Position numbers and translations under genes: made by a program
Source of the DNA: Chondrinema litorale
Lineage (GTDB): Bacteria; Bacteroidota; Bacteroidia; Cytophagales; Flammeovirgaceae
Reading direction: 5' to 3'
Length of the DNA: 64,000 nucleotides
Assembly: GCF_026250525.1 (NCBI RefSeq)
Contig: NZ_CP111055.1
Coordinates: forward strand, 112,345 to 176,344
Shown here: positions 33,908 through 44,166 of the stretch, piece after piece
Layout of the letters: each line of letters starts with the position of its first letter
Numbering within the stretch: the first letter of the stretch is position 1
Notes under the pieces: generated by a model
Databases searched by the model: none
What the model saw: only the letters and a program-made list of their open reading frames with translations
Told to the model about the DNA's origin: nothing

Positions 33908-35218
33908 TTAAAATGTTAAGTGACTTGTTTTTTTTAATTTAATGGGTTCTATTTTTCCACATAAAATCCATACTCCAGCAAGTGCAATGAGAGCTAGTGC
34001 AGCCCCGATTACAAATGCAGGTGTATAATTTCCTCCCATAGTTAACCATGGAACCAAATAAGTTAGCCCCGCTGCAGTTAGCTTTGCAGCCATTCCTGCA
34101 AAGCCAGATAAGGTGCCTACAGATTTTCCGCTGAAAAAATCACTAGGTAAGGTTTGAACATTTCCTATTGTCGTTTGGAAGCCAAAAAGGATAACAGCCA
34201 TTATCAATACAGCAGTGATGGGTTCACCAGGATTTGCCATGGCAATCAAAGCAGGAAGCATAATTAAACAACCCAATGTGATCACAGTTTTTCTTGTTCT
34301 GTTTACATCCCAGCCTGCTTTCATTCTATTTTGAGCAAATAAACCTCCGAACCATGCACCCAACATTGCTCCAACATATGGCACCCAACCATAGATACCA
34401 ATTCCTTTTACATCCATTCCATAAACCTCAGACAGGTAAATTGGGATCCAAAAAACAAATAACCACCATATTGGATCAATAGCCGCTGAGGCTATAATTA
34501 CTCCCCAACTTTGCTTGTGAATTAATATTTTTTCGGATGGTGCGTCTTCAATTTCTTCTCCATCACTTATTTCTTCGTTTTTTTGTCCATCTAAAATATA
34601 TTTACGTTCATTATCTGTAATCCATGGGTGATGTTTGGGTGGTGATTTCACCATATACATCCAAGGTAATAGCCATAAAAAACCGGCTATACCAATAAAA
34701 ATAAAAATCATTTGCCAATGGAAATAAACTGTCAAAAAGGCAATAAGTGGTATAGAAATAATTCCGCCAACTGCAGCTCCAGAATTAAACAATCCTTGAG
34801 CAAAAGCACGCTCTTTTGTAGGAAACCATTCAGCATTTCCTTTTGCTGCTCCGGGCCAGTTTCCTGCTTCAGCTATTCCTAGAATTGACCTAAATATAGC
34901 AAATCCAGCAAAGGATCGGGCCAAGGCATGCAATGCAGTAGCCACTGACCATATACCTATTGATAACCCAAATCCCAATCGAGTCCCTATCCAATCGAAG
35001 ATTTTACCAAAAATGGCTTGACCAAAAGCATATGAGAAAACAAAAATTACTGAGATTAGTGAGTAAATTTCTTTTCTTTCATCAAGTGTTTTGTCTGGAT
35101 AAAGCTGTTCTGAAATTTCTGGCCAGAGCACATTGATAGATTGTCTATCAATGTAATTGATTATAGTAGCAAGGGCAATAAGTCCAATCACCCACCATCT
35201 AAGTCCCTTAACTTTCAT
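33908..35218 (-). CDS. MFS transporter, hexuronate type
   Basis: 436 residues from the ATG at 35218 (MKVKGLRWWVIGL), chosen because an upstream in-frame start at 35272 would overlap the preceding gene and add a polar leader before the first membrane helix. Twelve membrane spans, with the anion:cation symporter signature IDRQSINVLWPEI in helix 1 and GIAEAGNWPGAAKGNAEWFP in helix 4, as in ExuT/HexuT. It imports alginate-derived unsaturated mono-uronates (DEH) across the inner membrane. Confidence 0.88.
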   Translation of the reverse strand: MKVKGLRWWVIGLIALATIINYIDRQSINVLWPEISEQLYPDKTLDERKEIYSLISVIFVFSYAFGQAIFGKIFDWIGTRLGFGLSIGIWSVATALHALARSFAGFAIFRSILGIAEAGNWPGAAKGNAEWFPTKERAFAQGLFNSGAAVGGIISIPLIAFLTVYFHWQMIFIFIGIAGFLWLLPWMYMVKSPPKHHPWITDNERKYILDGQKNEEISDGEEIEDAPSEKILIHKQSWGVIIASAAIDPIWWLFVFWIPIYLSEVYGMDVKGIGIYGWVPYVGAMLGAWFGGLFAQNRMKAGWDVNRTRKTVITLGCLIMLPALIAMANPGEPITAVLIMAVILFGFQTTIGNVQTLPSDFFSGKSVGTLSGFAGMAAKLTAAGLTYLVPWLTMGGNYTPAFVIGAALALIALAGVWILCGKIEPIKLKKTSHLTF

Positions 35219-35237
35219 ATTATTTGATTTTATTTTT

Positions 35238-35609
35238 TCACTTTTTACTGAAGTATGAAACCCCTGAGCCATCTAGGAAATCTTCACGTACTGGGCTAAA
35301 GGTATCAATCAGTATTCCTTCTTCAAGACAAATTGCACTATGTAATAAGTTTGGCTCTATATAAACGCCATCTCCTGCTTTCACAATTTGCTTTATACCA
35401 TTGATTATAAACTCAAACTTACCAGAAACACAATAAGTAGCTTGAGTATGAAAGTGTTGATGAGGAGAGCCCTCTGCCCCTTTTTCAAACTTAACCTGTA
35501 CCATCATAATTTGATTATCCCAACCAAGTATTTTACGAGATACTCCTCCACCTAATACTTCCCAATCCATTTCTTCAGTTAGAATGTATTTTATACTGCT
35601 TCTTTCCAT
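35238..35609 (-). CDS. kdgF: Cupin protein KdgF
   Basis: 123 residues of a single cupin domain with metal ligands SPHQHFHTQ (His50, His52, Gln56) and His90 in EPNLLHSA. KdgF converts the 4,5-unsaturated uronate released by alginate lyases into the linear keto form, the substrate of the downstream reductase. The gene is 2 bases after the PL17 lyase and 19 bases before the transporter. Confidence 0.88.
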   Translation of the reverse strand: MERSSIKYILTEEMDWEVLGGGVSRKILGWDNQIMMVQVKFEKGAEGSPHQHFHTQATYCVSGKFEFIINGIKQIVKAGDGVYIEPNLLHSAICLEEGILIDTFSPVREDFLDGSGVSYFSKK

Positions 35610-35611
35610 TT

Positions 35612-37858
35612 TTAATTATTTATAGTTTTAAAATCATAAGTCCCCTGCCATTCTACTTTTCCAGTTGACGACTCAACTGAATGCATATTTGTCTCATTAT
35701 TATCCTTCAATGAAAAGGAAAACTGATATTCCTCTCCACTCTTTAATTGAAATTGAATCACAACAAACTCTGATGATTGGTAGATCACTTTCAAATTGGC
35801 AATTGATGAGAATAAATTCAATGGACGCTCAGAAGAATAATCATAGCCCCCATGTATTTCATAAAGATTAGCAAAAAGTGTATTGCCAGCAGTTCTCCTA
35901 TGAATAACACTAGGGTCTCTTCGAAGATTAAAATTAGGATCGTTGGCTCCAATCCTAGCCAAAATCATTGTATCTCCTGATTCAATAGTGGAAGTAACAG
36001 AATAAAATTTCTTCTTATTAAACCACGTCATATTATAAATACCTCCATTAACATCTACTTGAGCTTCTGCCCATAAATGCTGGTATCCTGACTCTTTTCC
36101 CATTGGAATAAGATTATTGTTCGCTTTAAACTTCTGGTTTGAAGACATAAATTCACCGATATAGTATAGTGGTAAATCATATCTTGAACCTTCTGGAGCT
36201 TGTACTGAAAATAAATCTATTACTAGAGGCTTTTCTAACTCCTTAATACCCACCATAGCCATAGTACGCTGCATTTCTATATTTTTATATGCATTTATTT
36301 CTTGTGCACTTACTATTTGAACTTGACTATCAACTGTAAAATAATATGGAGTTCCCGAAGTTTTATCTGCTTCCTTTACATTGCCATTAAAATGAGAATC
36401 TTTATTTATCACTAAGGTGTTGTGTGCTATAGTTTCTTTAGCCCAGCTATGATTTTCTTTTAAGTATCCACCACCATCTTTATGTTCAATATTTACCCAA
36501 CGTGCAGACCCATAGTCCTGAATTACTTCACCCGTCTCATCATAAAGTAAAAAGCCCAACCTATCAAAGTGGCCATGTCCCATACCATGCTTGGCATATT
36601 TCATAACCAAAGTCAAATCATCAGAACGTAGAATTCCAATACCTCCTTCATTACCAGATGCTCCATCTGAGAGCTCTATGCTTTTATACACATACTTCTT
36701 TGCTTTTCCTTCTTCAATTGCTTTTGCAGCAGCAAGACCAGAATCGTTTAAGGGAACTCTGTTTTGTCCTTTTATTATAGAAAGTAATCCTGTATCATTT
36801 CCTCCGTAGTAGTATGCCATACTTACAGCATATACAAGTTCTCTAGACGCCAAGGACATTCCTTTTTGTGCATCATTTATAGGAAAGAATTCTCCTTTAG
36901 AATTTGTTTGATTAATTAAAGCACCAACAGCTTTTAGTAAAAGACCATTTCTATAATTTAGGATATCGAGTTCAGGCATCTTATTAGCTAACCCTTGTGC
37001 AAAAACAAGAAATGGATATATTGCATATCGTTGATAATAAGGTCCCTCAGTATAATACCCATCAGGTGAAAATGAGTGATCAATTTGGGCAAGGAATCCA
37101 GCCTCTTTTTGACCATCTATTTGTATAGTACCACCATCATTATCTTTTACAATATCTCCCGGTACTTCAATATCCAATCCATAAAGAGACCAGTTTACCA
37201 GTTCTTTATCACCTATAACTAAACCAATCATTCCTACAGCAGCATTTCCCCAAGTACTGTGATTATGAATACGATTAAAGAATTGAGGATTTTCGACAGA
37301 TATATATTCTGCATATGGTCGGAATAATTCTTTATTTAACTTCTCTCTTGTTTGCCCATCAAGCCAATCGTAAATACAATCATATCCTTGACTGGTATAA
37401 ACCAACCAGTTGGCATCATTCAAGCATTGCCAAAATAGCTTACCACGTGCATATGATTTCTCTGCTGGATGTTTACCGATAGTTGGCCACATTTCTGCAT
37501 ATTTTAAAAGCATATCTCGGATATAGATTGCATACTTTTCCTCTGCTGTGATTTGAAAAAGTACACCAGCCTTTTGCATTGTAAAAAAGTTAGTTTTATG
37601 TCTTTCATGAGTATAACCTCCTGCTAAATCTTTAGGAATAGGAACCTCAATTCCAAATTCAATCTCAGCATCAACTTGAGCACGAATTTCCTCTACTGAC
37701 TGGTCAAAAAGAGAAATTTCCCCAAGACTGGCACGCATTGAATTTACCGCTTTAATAGTTAAAATTAAATTTGGATGTTCTTTTATAGAATCCTTATTTA
37801 CCTTTTCATTACAGGCCAAGAATATGAATACTATTAATATGGGTGATAATCTCTTCAT
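35612..37858 (-). CDS. Oligoalginate lyase, polysaccharide lyase family 17 (lipoprotein)
   Basis: 748 residues with a lipoprotein signal (LIVFIFLAC, Cys16). The N-terminal alpha/alpha barrel (about 30-370) holds the active-site Asn-His pair in NRIHNHSTWGNA (Asn199, His200) and the catalytic tyrosine region YYTEGPYYQRY (about 256). The C-terminal heparinase II/III-like beta-sheet domain starts at about 400 (HGMGHGHFDRLGFLLYDETG). PL17 enzymes release unsaturated monomers exolytically from alginate oligosaccharides in the periplasm. Confidence 0.9.
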   Translation of the reverse strand: MKRLSPILIVFIFLACNEKVNKDSIKEHPNLILTIKAVNSMRASLGEISLFDQSVEEIRAQVDAEIEFGIEVPIPKDLAGGYTHERHKTNFFTMQKAGVLFQITAEEKYAIYIRDMLLKYAEMWPTIGKHPAEKSYARGKLFWQCLNDANWLVYTSQGYDCIYDWLDGQTREKLNKELFRPYAEYISVENPQFFNRIHNHSTWGNAAVGMIGLVIGDKELVNWSLYGLDIEVPGDIVKDNDGGTIQIDGQKEAGFLAQIDHSFSPDGYYTEGPYYQRYAIYPFLVFAQGLANKMPELDILNYRNGLLLKAVGALINQTNSKGEFFPINDAQKGMSLASRELVYAVSMAYYYGGNDTGLLSIIKGQNRVPLNDSGLAAAKAIEEGKAKKYVYKSIELSDGASGNEGGIGILRSDDLTLVMKYAKHGMGHGHFDRLGFLLYDETGEVIQDYGSARWVNIEHKDGGGYLKENHSWAKETIAHNTLVINKDSHFNGNVKEADKTSGTPYYFTVDSQVQIVSAQEINAYKNIEMQRTMAMVGIKELEKPLVIDLFSVQAPEGSRYDLPLYYIGEFMSSNQKFKANNNLIPMGKESGYQHLWAEAQVDVNGGIYNMTWFNKKKFYSVTSTIESGDTMILARIGANDPNFNLRRDPSVIHRRTAGNTLFANLYEIHGGYDYSSERPLNLFSSIANLKVIYQSSEFVVIQFQLKSGEEYQFSFSLKDNNETNMHSVESSTGKVEWQGTYDFKTINN

Positions 37859-37947
37859 TTGTTTGTTTATTGCATATTAATATTAATCCTGATCAAATAT
37901 GATTGAAAAGCCCTCCACCAAACTCATAGAGGACTTTCCAGAGTTTA

Positions 37948-39480
37948 TTAATATCCAGGATTTTGAGGTAATAAGTTTGGGTTCCTAGATAATTCATCCG
38001 CTGGTAATGGCAATAAATAATCTGTTCCTGAATTCCAATTGACTTTTTCTCCTTCAAAGCCAGATGCACTAAACACTTCATCTCCTAGTTGTCTTCTAAC
38101 TATATCATACCATCTTTTGCCTTCGAATGCCAACTCAAGTCTACGCTCTTCTAAAACCTCATCCACAGTAACTGTTCCCGTAATATCTTCAGGATAGCTA
38201 CTTGGAGGATAATTAGTATCACCTGCTCCTGCAGCATTTCTAGCTCGAGCTCTTACCATATTTACATAAGTTAAAGCAGATTCATTATTTCCTATTTCTA
38301 CTGCTGCTTCAGCAGCAATTAGCAATACTTCTGCGTAGCGCATCATTAAATAATTACTATTCGATAGCCTACCATTTCCTTCATTGGTAGATCCTGTTCC
38401 ACGTACATATTTAGCAATGTGAGGACGATTTATTCCAGTACTGTGGTAGGGTGCAAAGTTTGTATAAGACTCTACTACTCCATTGAAAATAGCTGTTGTA
38501 TCAAAACTAACTGCCTTTCTATAATCTCTACTATCCCAATTATTAAATACTTCAAGTGTAGGAACTAAGACAGACCACCCTCCTCCTGTACCATATTGCT
38601 CATCAGCTCTAATTCCTGTAAATGCTCCTAAATAATCTCTCCCCTGATCTCCGTCAGATTGTCCAATAAAGTCTAACACAAATATTGGCTCTAAAGAATT
38701 ATCTATAAGTGAAGCATCATATAAGTCTTGAAAGTCTGGCTCTAAAGCTAAATTATAAGTCCCAGCATTATCAATAATCTCTTTAGCTTCAGTATAAGCA
38801 TTCTGGTAATCACCCATCGTTAAATATGCTAAAGCTAAATAAGCACTTGCTGCTGACTTTGCTGGTATAGACCTAGCTACTTGAGTAGCTGGCAAATATG
38901 TTTTTGCAAACTCTAAATCTTCAATGATATTCTCATATACTTTTGCTACTGGTGATTTACTCATACTACCCGCAGCTTCTAAATCTGTTACTGGCTCATC
39001 TAGATAAGGAATATCTCCATATAATCTTACAAGATGGAAATAGGCAAATGCTCTAGCAAAATAAGCTTGCGCTACTATTGCGTTTTTGGAATCCTGGTCT
39101 GCATCAACATATTCAGCGCCTGCAATTGCTTCATTAGCAGCACCAATGATTAGATATATTTGAGGCCAAAATCTTTCTTGCATGGCATTATCAGCAAGTG
39201 TTTCTAAGTCATTCATCTGAATTCTTTCTGATTGTGTACCTGTTGGATTAAAATCTACCATGTCACTACGTAACATAATTGCCATCGATAACTCTCTAGA
39301 CATAAAGTTTCTATGAAGCATATGACCAAAAGCACCATTTGTTGCTGCTTGCACATCATCTAGTGATGTAAAAAAACTTTCAGGGGCTAATAATCCTATC
39401 GGCTCTTCTTCTAAATCTGAACATGCAGTTATTGATGATAATCCTAACATCAACACAAGCAAAAATTTATATATATTCAT
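37948..39480 (-). CDS. SusD/RagB-family glycan-binding lipoprotein (alginate locus)
   Basis: 510 residues with a lipoprotein signal (LSSITACSD, Cys20), the tetratricopeptide-like core (AQAYFARAFAYFHLVRLYGDIPYLD) and the conserved C-terminal RRLELAFEGKRWYDIVRR...YLLPLPADELSRNP. It caps the SusC pore and binds oligosaccharides at the cell surface. It begins 11 bases after susC. The specificity, probably alginate oligosaccharide, comes from the locus. Confidence 0.92.
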   Translation of the reverse strand: MNIYKFLLVLMLGLSSITACSDLEEEPIGLLAPESFFTSLDDVQAATNGAFGHMLHRNFMSRELSMAIMLRSDMVDFNPTGTQSERIQMNDLETLADNAMQERFWPQIYLIIGAANEAIAGAEYVDADQDSKNAIVAQAYFARAFAYFHLVRLYGDIPYLDEPVTDLEAAGSMSKSPVAKVYENIIEDLEFAKTYLPATQVARSIPAKSAASAYLALAYLTMGDYQNAYTEAKEIIDNAGTYNLALEPDFQDLYDASLIDNSLEPIFVLDFIGQSDGDQGRDYLGAFTGIRADEQYGTGGGWSVLVPTLEVFNNWDSRDYRKAVSFDTTAIFNGVVESYTNFAPYHSTGINRPHIAKYVRGTGSTNEGNGRLSNSNYLMMRYAEVLLIAAEAAVEIGNNESALTYVNMVRARARNAAGAGDTNYPPSSYPEDITGTVTVDEVLEERRLELAFEGKRWYDIVRRQLGDEVFSASGFEGEKVNWNSGTDYLLPLPADELSRNPNLLPQNPGY

Positions 39481-39491
39481 ATTTACTTTGT

Positions 39492-42400
39492 TTAAAACAT
39501 TAAATTGAGGCTAAATGTCACTGATTTAATAGTTGGATAGTTGCCAAAATCAAATCCATTAGTAGTATTACTAGATCCAGTATTTTCACCACCACTACCG
39601 AAGTAACTTACTTCTGGATCTAGACCAGAATAATTTGTTATTGTTATTAAGTTTTGTGCACTCACAGAAAGCCTTACATTATCACAACCAATTTTTTCAA
39701 CCATACTTGATGGTAATGTATAGGCTAATCCTATATTCTTAAGTCTTACATAACTACCATCTTCTACAAAGCGAGAAGATATTTCCCTTCCTCTTGAACC
39801 TATGGCTCGTGGGATGTCTGTATCTGTATTTTCTGGTGTCCATGCATTTAAAATTTCTTTTGTTGCATTGCCATCACCATTGAACAATTGTACATTCGTC
39901 AGATTAAAAACATCACCTCCCTGAGTTCCTTGAATAAATATATTCAAGTCGAAATTTTTATAAGAAAAGCTATTATTTATACCAAATGTGAAATCTGGAG
40001 TTGGATCTCCAATTATTTTATAATCATCAGTATCAATACTACCACTACCATCTACATCAGTAAACAGTGGGTCACCAGGATCAGAAAATGCTGCTAAAGT
40101 AGCTGTTCCTTCTGGAATTGATCCTCCTTGGTAAACACCTTGATAATCATATCCCCAAAAAACCCCCACAGATTCTCCTTCTCTTAGAATATGAGTACTA
40201 GCTACACTAAAATATCCTGGAGATGCATCGAGTAGCAAATCGGTATCACCCACTAATGATACCACCTTATTTTTATTAGTTGACCAATTAAAATCTGTAG
40301 TCCACCTGAAATCTTTATTAGAAATATTAACAGTGCTTAGCGAAACCTCAACCCCTTTGTTATTAATTTCACCTACGTTCCGTACACTAGCAAGTGTTTG
40401 AAAACCTAAATACTCTGCTTGACTTTGATCATTCATAAGAAGATCTTTAGTATCAATATTATAGTAGTTTAATGCAAGAGAAACTCTATCATCAAACAAA
40501 CCTAAATCCAAACCGAAATTTGCTTGGTAAGACGATTCCCATTTAAGGTTTGAGTTTGCAGCTTGATCAGGTACAACAGCATTTACTATACCTCCATTAA
40601 TTGAGGTAAATATCGTATTAAAACGAGCCAAAGACTCATAAGCACCAATTGCTTGATTACCTGTAACTCCGTAGCTTACTCTTAGTTTTAAATTTGAAAT
40701 TTTATCATTATCCTTTAAAAAGTTTTCATTTGAAATTTTCCAACCTATAGCAGCAGAAGGAAAGATTGCGTACTTTTCATTTTCAGAGAAGTTTGATGCA
40801 CCATCTCTTCTAACAGTGGCTGTTAAGAGATATTTATCATGTAATTCAAAATTAACTCTGGTAAACTGAGATTGAATTTCAGTCTCTGAGAATGATGAAC
40901 TAGGTAAATAAACAAGTGAACCACCAGCCAAATTTCGATATGAAAAACTATTACTTGTAAATCCAGCTGCACCAGCTGAAAAACTTTCTGTAGTTGACTT
41001 TTGATAAGAATAACCTGCTAATAAACTTAAACTACTTCTCTCAAAAACTTTCGTATAAGTCAAGTAATTCTCGCTCAATATTGTGGTATTTCTAGAATTA
41101 TCTATAGTTGCAAAGCCACCAGTACCACCTCCAGCTGTAATTACTAATGTTGAAGGTCTAAATACACCAAGTGTCGTGTTTTGAGTACTAAAACCAAATG
41201 TACTTTTAAACGTAAGGTTTTCTAAAATATCGTAATTGGCATATAGGTTTGCCCTGTTATTATCTACTTTAGTTTCATTAATAGCCTCAGTCGCAACTGC
41301 ATAAGGATTATCAATATTATCGCCAACTGTACTGGTGGTATTTATACCATTTTCATCTTGGATAGGTAAATCTGGCATAAACCTAAACATTAATGAAATT
41401 ACATCATCTCCACCACCATTTGCAGTTTCACCAGTAGATTGAGTAGGCACTCCATTTTTTGTATCTCTTCTACCATAAAGATTGATACCCAATTTTAATT
41501 TATCGCTAACCTGTGCATCAACATTTGATAGGAAAGATAGTCTGTCAAAATCTGAATTAATGATAACTCCTTTTTGATTAAAATAATTAGCTGAAGCATA
41601 AAAGTTGATATTATTACGTCCGCCTGAAAAAGAAAATTGATGATTTTGAGTTGCTCCTGTTCTATACAATAAATCTTGCCAATCTGTGTCTGCAGACCCT
41701 TGGACATAACTTGGATTAAATGATTGCTGAAAAGCTGCAAATTCATCTGCATTTAACAAGTCTAACCTATTTGCAGTATTTTGAGCTGAATAAGTAGAGT
41801 TTAACTCAAAAGATAATTCACCACTTTGACCTTTTTTAGTAGTTACCATGATAACACCATTTGAACCTCTAGAGCCATAGATAGCTGTTGCTGATGCATC
41901 CTTTAAAACTTCTATTGATTGAATATCATTTTGCTGGGGCATAGTTGCACCAACAAAACCATCTACTACTATAAGTGGATCACTGCTTGCCAAGATAGAA
42001 GTGTTACCCCTAATTTTAATGCTAATGGGCGCTCCTGGTTCACCCCCATTATTAGATTGAACAACTACACCAGTTGCTCGTCCTTGAAGAGCTTGTTCCG
42101 CACTTAATACAGGAAATGCCGTTAACTCTTTAGATTTCACAGAAGATACAGCTCCAGTTACATCACTTTTTTTGACACTTCCGTAGCCAACTACAACAAC
42201 TTCTGTCAATTGCTCTACATTGACCTTCATAAGAATATCAATATCAGTTTTTGAATCAACTGTTATTTCTTGTGATGTATAACCTATATACGAAAAAATC
42301 AATATATCCCCTGAATTGGCATTAATAGAGTAGTTTCCGTCAAAATCTGTGACAGTACCTTTGGTCGTGCCCTTTATAATTACAGATACTCCCGGCAAAG

Positions 42401-42524
42401 GATCTTTAGATTCATCAATTATATTTCCTTTAATTATTTGTTCGTCTTGTGCCAATAACCTAGATGACACAATTATTAGCAGCATGCTAGCTACCAATAA
42501 TGCTTTGGTAAAAGCTTTTTTCAT
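39492..42524 (-). CDS. SusC/RagA-family TonB-dependent transporter (alginate locus)
   Basis: 1010 residues: signal peptide (about 1-25), carboxypeptidase-D-like beta sandwich (IIKGNIIDESKDPLPGVSVIIKGTTKGT), TonB box region (LTEVVVVGYGSVKKSDVTGAV), plug domain (PLIVVDGFVG, SATAIYGSRGSNGVIMVTTKKG) and a 22-strand barrel ending in Phe (SLNLMF). It imports oligosaccharides across the outer membrane using TonB energy. It has no STN domain, so control is not through FecR; a GntR operator upstream is the likelier switch. Confidence 0.94.
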   Translation of the reverse strand: MKKAFTKALLVASMLLIIVSSRLLAQDEQIIKGNIIDESKDPLPGVSVIIKGTTKGTVTDFDGNYSINANSGDILIFSYIGYTSQEITVDSKTDIDILMKVNVEQLTEVVVVGYGSVKKSDVTGAVSSVKSKELTAFPVLSAEQALQGRATGVVVQSNNGGEPGAPISIKIRGNTSILASSDPLIVVDGFVGATMPQQNDIQSIEVLKDASATAIYGSRGSNGVIMVTTKKGQSGELSFELNSTYSAQNTANRLDLLNADEFAAFQQSFNPSYVQGSADTDWQDLLYRTGATQNHQFSFSGGRNNINFYASANYFNQKGVIINSDFDRLSFLSNVDAQVSDKLKLGINLYGRRDTKNGVPTQSTGETANGGGDDVISLMFRFMPDLPIQDENGINTTSTVGDNIDNPYAVATEAINETKVDNNRANLYANYDILENLTFKSTFGFSTQNTTLGVFRPSTLVITAGGGTGGFATIDNSRNTTILSENYLTYTKVFERSSLSLLAGYSYQKSTTESFSAGAAGFTSNSFSYRNLAGGSLVYLPSSSFSETEIQSQFTRVNFELHDKYLLTATVRRDGASNFSENEKYAIFPSAAIGWKISNENFLKDNDKISNLKLRVSYGVTGNQAIGAYESLARFNTIFTSINGGIVNAVVPDQAANSNLKWESSYQANFGLDLGLFDDRVSLALNYYNIDTKDLLMNDQSQAEYLGFQTLASVRNVGEINNKGVEVSLSTVNISNKDFRWTTDFNWSTNKNKVVSLVGDTDLLLDASPGYFSVASTHILREGESVGVFWGYDYQGVYQGGSIPEGTATLAAFSDPGDPLFTDVDGSGSIDTDDYKIIGDPTPDFTFGINNSFSYKNFDLNIFIQGTQGGDVFNLTNVQLFNGDGNATKEILNAWTPENTDTDIPRAIGSRGREISSRFVEDGSYVRLKNIGLAYTLPSSMVEKIGCDNVRLSVSAQNLITITNYSGLDPEVSYFGSGGENTGSSNTTNGFDFGNYPTIKSVTFSLNLMF

Positions 42525-43295
42525 TTTCCATATTTTATTTAGAAGGTGATAATTAGTGGCTTGGATTAACTTTGATATTTTCTAATCTTTCTAAAAGATT
42601 ATTCACTGTATATTTCATAATACAGTTTGTTAAAACATCTAATAAGTGGATTTACATTATTAATCCAATTTCTTTTTATTAATTAATTTTTCATCAGTTT
42701 TTATTTTAAAATATCAATCAACAATTGATTTCTCTATTAAAGAAATTTCTTAATCTGCGACAATAGTACATTATATATAATACTTTGTAAAAGCTGAATT
42801 ATATACATATTACAAAAGCATACATACTCCAAATCTCTTACTAAGAGACCAATTATGGACGAGCTTATTGCTACTTTTTAAATGAGTACTAAAAATAAAC
42901 TCTCTAATTTGTTTTATTATTTACTCAAATTTTTTTTCGTTTTCGCTATAGTTTTTTAATAAACCCATGAGATAATTCCTTATTAATACAGTAATTAGCG
43001 AACCAATAATTGGTTGACCAATTTAGAGATATTATTTAAATTCCAAAAGAGCACAAGATGTTTTTTCAAAACAAAACATAATTAATATTTATTTATATAA
43101 ATATTCCAATATTTAATTGTATTAAATAAATTAGAAATAGCTATTTTGCTTTGAAAAAGTAAAAAGTGCTGAAAAAAAATATATTGTATATACACAATTA
43201 GGCTAATGATTTAAAAGTAGATTCCTGTTAGTACTTTTGTAACAGCAATTCACATAGTATTTTAGTAAATAATACTTATTTTCAACCTACCCGCA
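42525..43295. promoter_or_regulatory. Long intergenic control region upstream of the alginate susC
   Basis: About 770 very AT-rich bases with no gene. A palindrome TTGGTTGACCAA is at 43010-43021, overlapped on its left by AACCAAT-A-ATTGGTT (43001-43015). A candidate minus-strand promoter reads TTTG (43047-43044), 18-base spacer, TAAATTGG (43025-43018, one mismatch to TAnnTTTG), so the operator covers the -7 box. If used, the susC transcript carries a leader of almost 500 bases. Confidence 0.5.
43010..43021. promoter_or_regulatory. GntR (FadR-type) operator TTGGTTGACCAA
   Basis: It differs by one base from the perfect palindrome TTGGTTAACCAA found 26 bases before the gntR gene at 51559. TTGGTnnACCAA is the form used by FadR-subfamily regulators of hexuronate genes (for example UxuR/ExuR). 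It lies 485 bases upstream of susC. Confidence 0.62.
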
Positions 43296-43319
43296 GGAAT
43301 TATAAAAAGTTGGCGTCTA
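43296..43319 (+). promoter_or_regulatory. ECF promoter 1 (GGAAT-N13-CGTCTA) before the sigma gene
   Basis: GGAAT at 43296-43300 and CGTCTA at 43314-43319, 18 bases from first G to C. Three further sites with exactly this spacing lie before two YHYH genes and the 94-residue membrane protein gene. The form is that of extracytoplasmic-function sigma promoters (GGAA -35, CGTC -10). It implies autoregulation and a 5' leader of about 230 bases. Confidence 0.72.
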
Positions 43320-43382
43320 ATAGCATAATCAGATAAATCTTAAATGATAGATACAACTGGGAAAGTTAATATATGCATTAAC

Positions 43383-43415
43383 TGTTTTTGTAGCTTACTC
43401 ATTTTTACAAAAACA
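43383..43415. other. 10-bp inverted repeat in the sigma gene leader
   Basis: TGTTTTTGTA (43383-43392) and TACAAAAACA (43406-43415), a perfect stem with a 13-base loop, inside the predicted 5' untranslated region of the sigma gene. It could influence leader RNA stability or bind a regulator. Confidence 0.4.
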
Positions 43416-43554
43416 ATGGTATTGTCAACATAATCATTAATAGAAAATCATCTTTAACAGGTTCGTTTGCTTTCTAATTTCCCATAATAATTACTCTTAA
43501 CTATCATATTTAATCAAAACTGATTAAAGTATTATTATCTCGAGAAGTAAGGCT

Positions 43555-44157
43555 ATGATTGACGAAAAAAGTTGTATAGAGGAAATAGCTAAGGGTAATG
43601 AAGTAAGCTTAGGAAAGCTTTACAATCATTATTGTGATCGGGTTTACAATACCCTGATCAGTTATACTAAAAATGCTGAGGATGCTGAGGAACTTTTACA
43701 AGATGTATTTGTAACCATCTATTATACTGCTTCAAACTTTCAATTTAACTCATCTGTAAGTACATGGATCTATCGTATTGCCATAAATAAATCGCTCGAT
43801 TTTCTTAGAAAAAAGACAAGTAAAAAAAGATATAGTCTCCTATACTCGATTTATAAAAAAGATTCCGTTGGGATTACCCATGATACAATAGATTTTGTTC
43901 ATCCTGGGGTTAAATTAGAAAATAAAGAAAATGCTAGATTACTTTTTAAAGCTATTGGCAAGCTTTCAGAAAATCAAAAAACAGCATATATCCTTACACA
44001 GATTGAGCAGCTTCCACAAAAAGAAGTAGCTGATATCATGAATCAAAGTCAAAAGGCTGTAGAGTCTTTGGTTCAACGAGCTAAATCTAACCTTAGAAAG
44101 GAATTGGAAAAACATTTTCCATCACGAGGAAAATCAAAAAAAAATACGTCAAAATAA
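43555..44157 (+). CDS. ECF-family RNA polymerase sigma factor
   Basis: 200 residues with sigma region 2 (about 25-95: YNHYCDRVYNTLISYTKNAEDAEELLQDVFVTIY, STWIYRIAINKSLDFLRKK) and region 4 (about 130-185: LSENQKTAYILTQIEQLPQKEVADIMNQSQKAVESLVQRAKSNLRK). It directs RNA polymerase to a dedicated promoter. The four GGAAT-N13-CGTCTA sites in this island, one before its own gene, are the obvious candidates. The next gene, 9 bases on, encodes a small single-span membrane protein expected to be its anti-sigma factor. Confidence 0.92.
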   Translation: MIDEKSCIEEIAKGNEVSLGKLYNHYCDRVYNTLISYTKNAEDAEELLQDVFVTIYYTASNFQFNSSVSTWIYRIAINKSLDFLRKKTSKKRYSLLYSIYKKDSVGITHDTIDFVHPGVKLENKENARLLFKAIGKLSENQKTAYILTQIEQLPQKEVADIMNQSQKAVESLVQRAKSNLRKELEKHFPSRGKSKKNTSK

Positions 44158-44166
44158 AAAAAGTAT

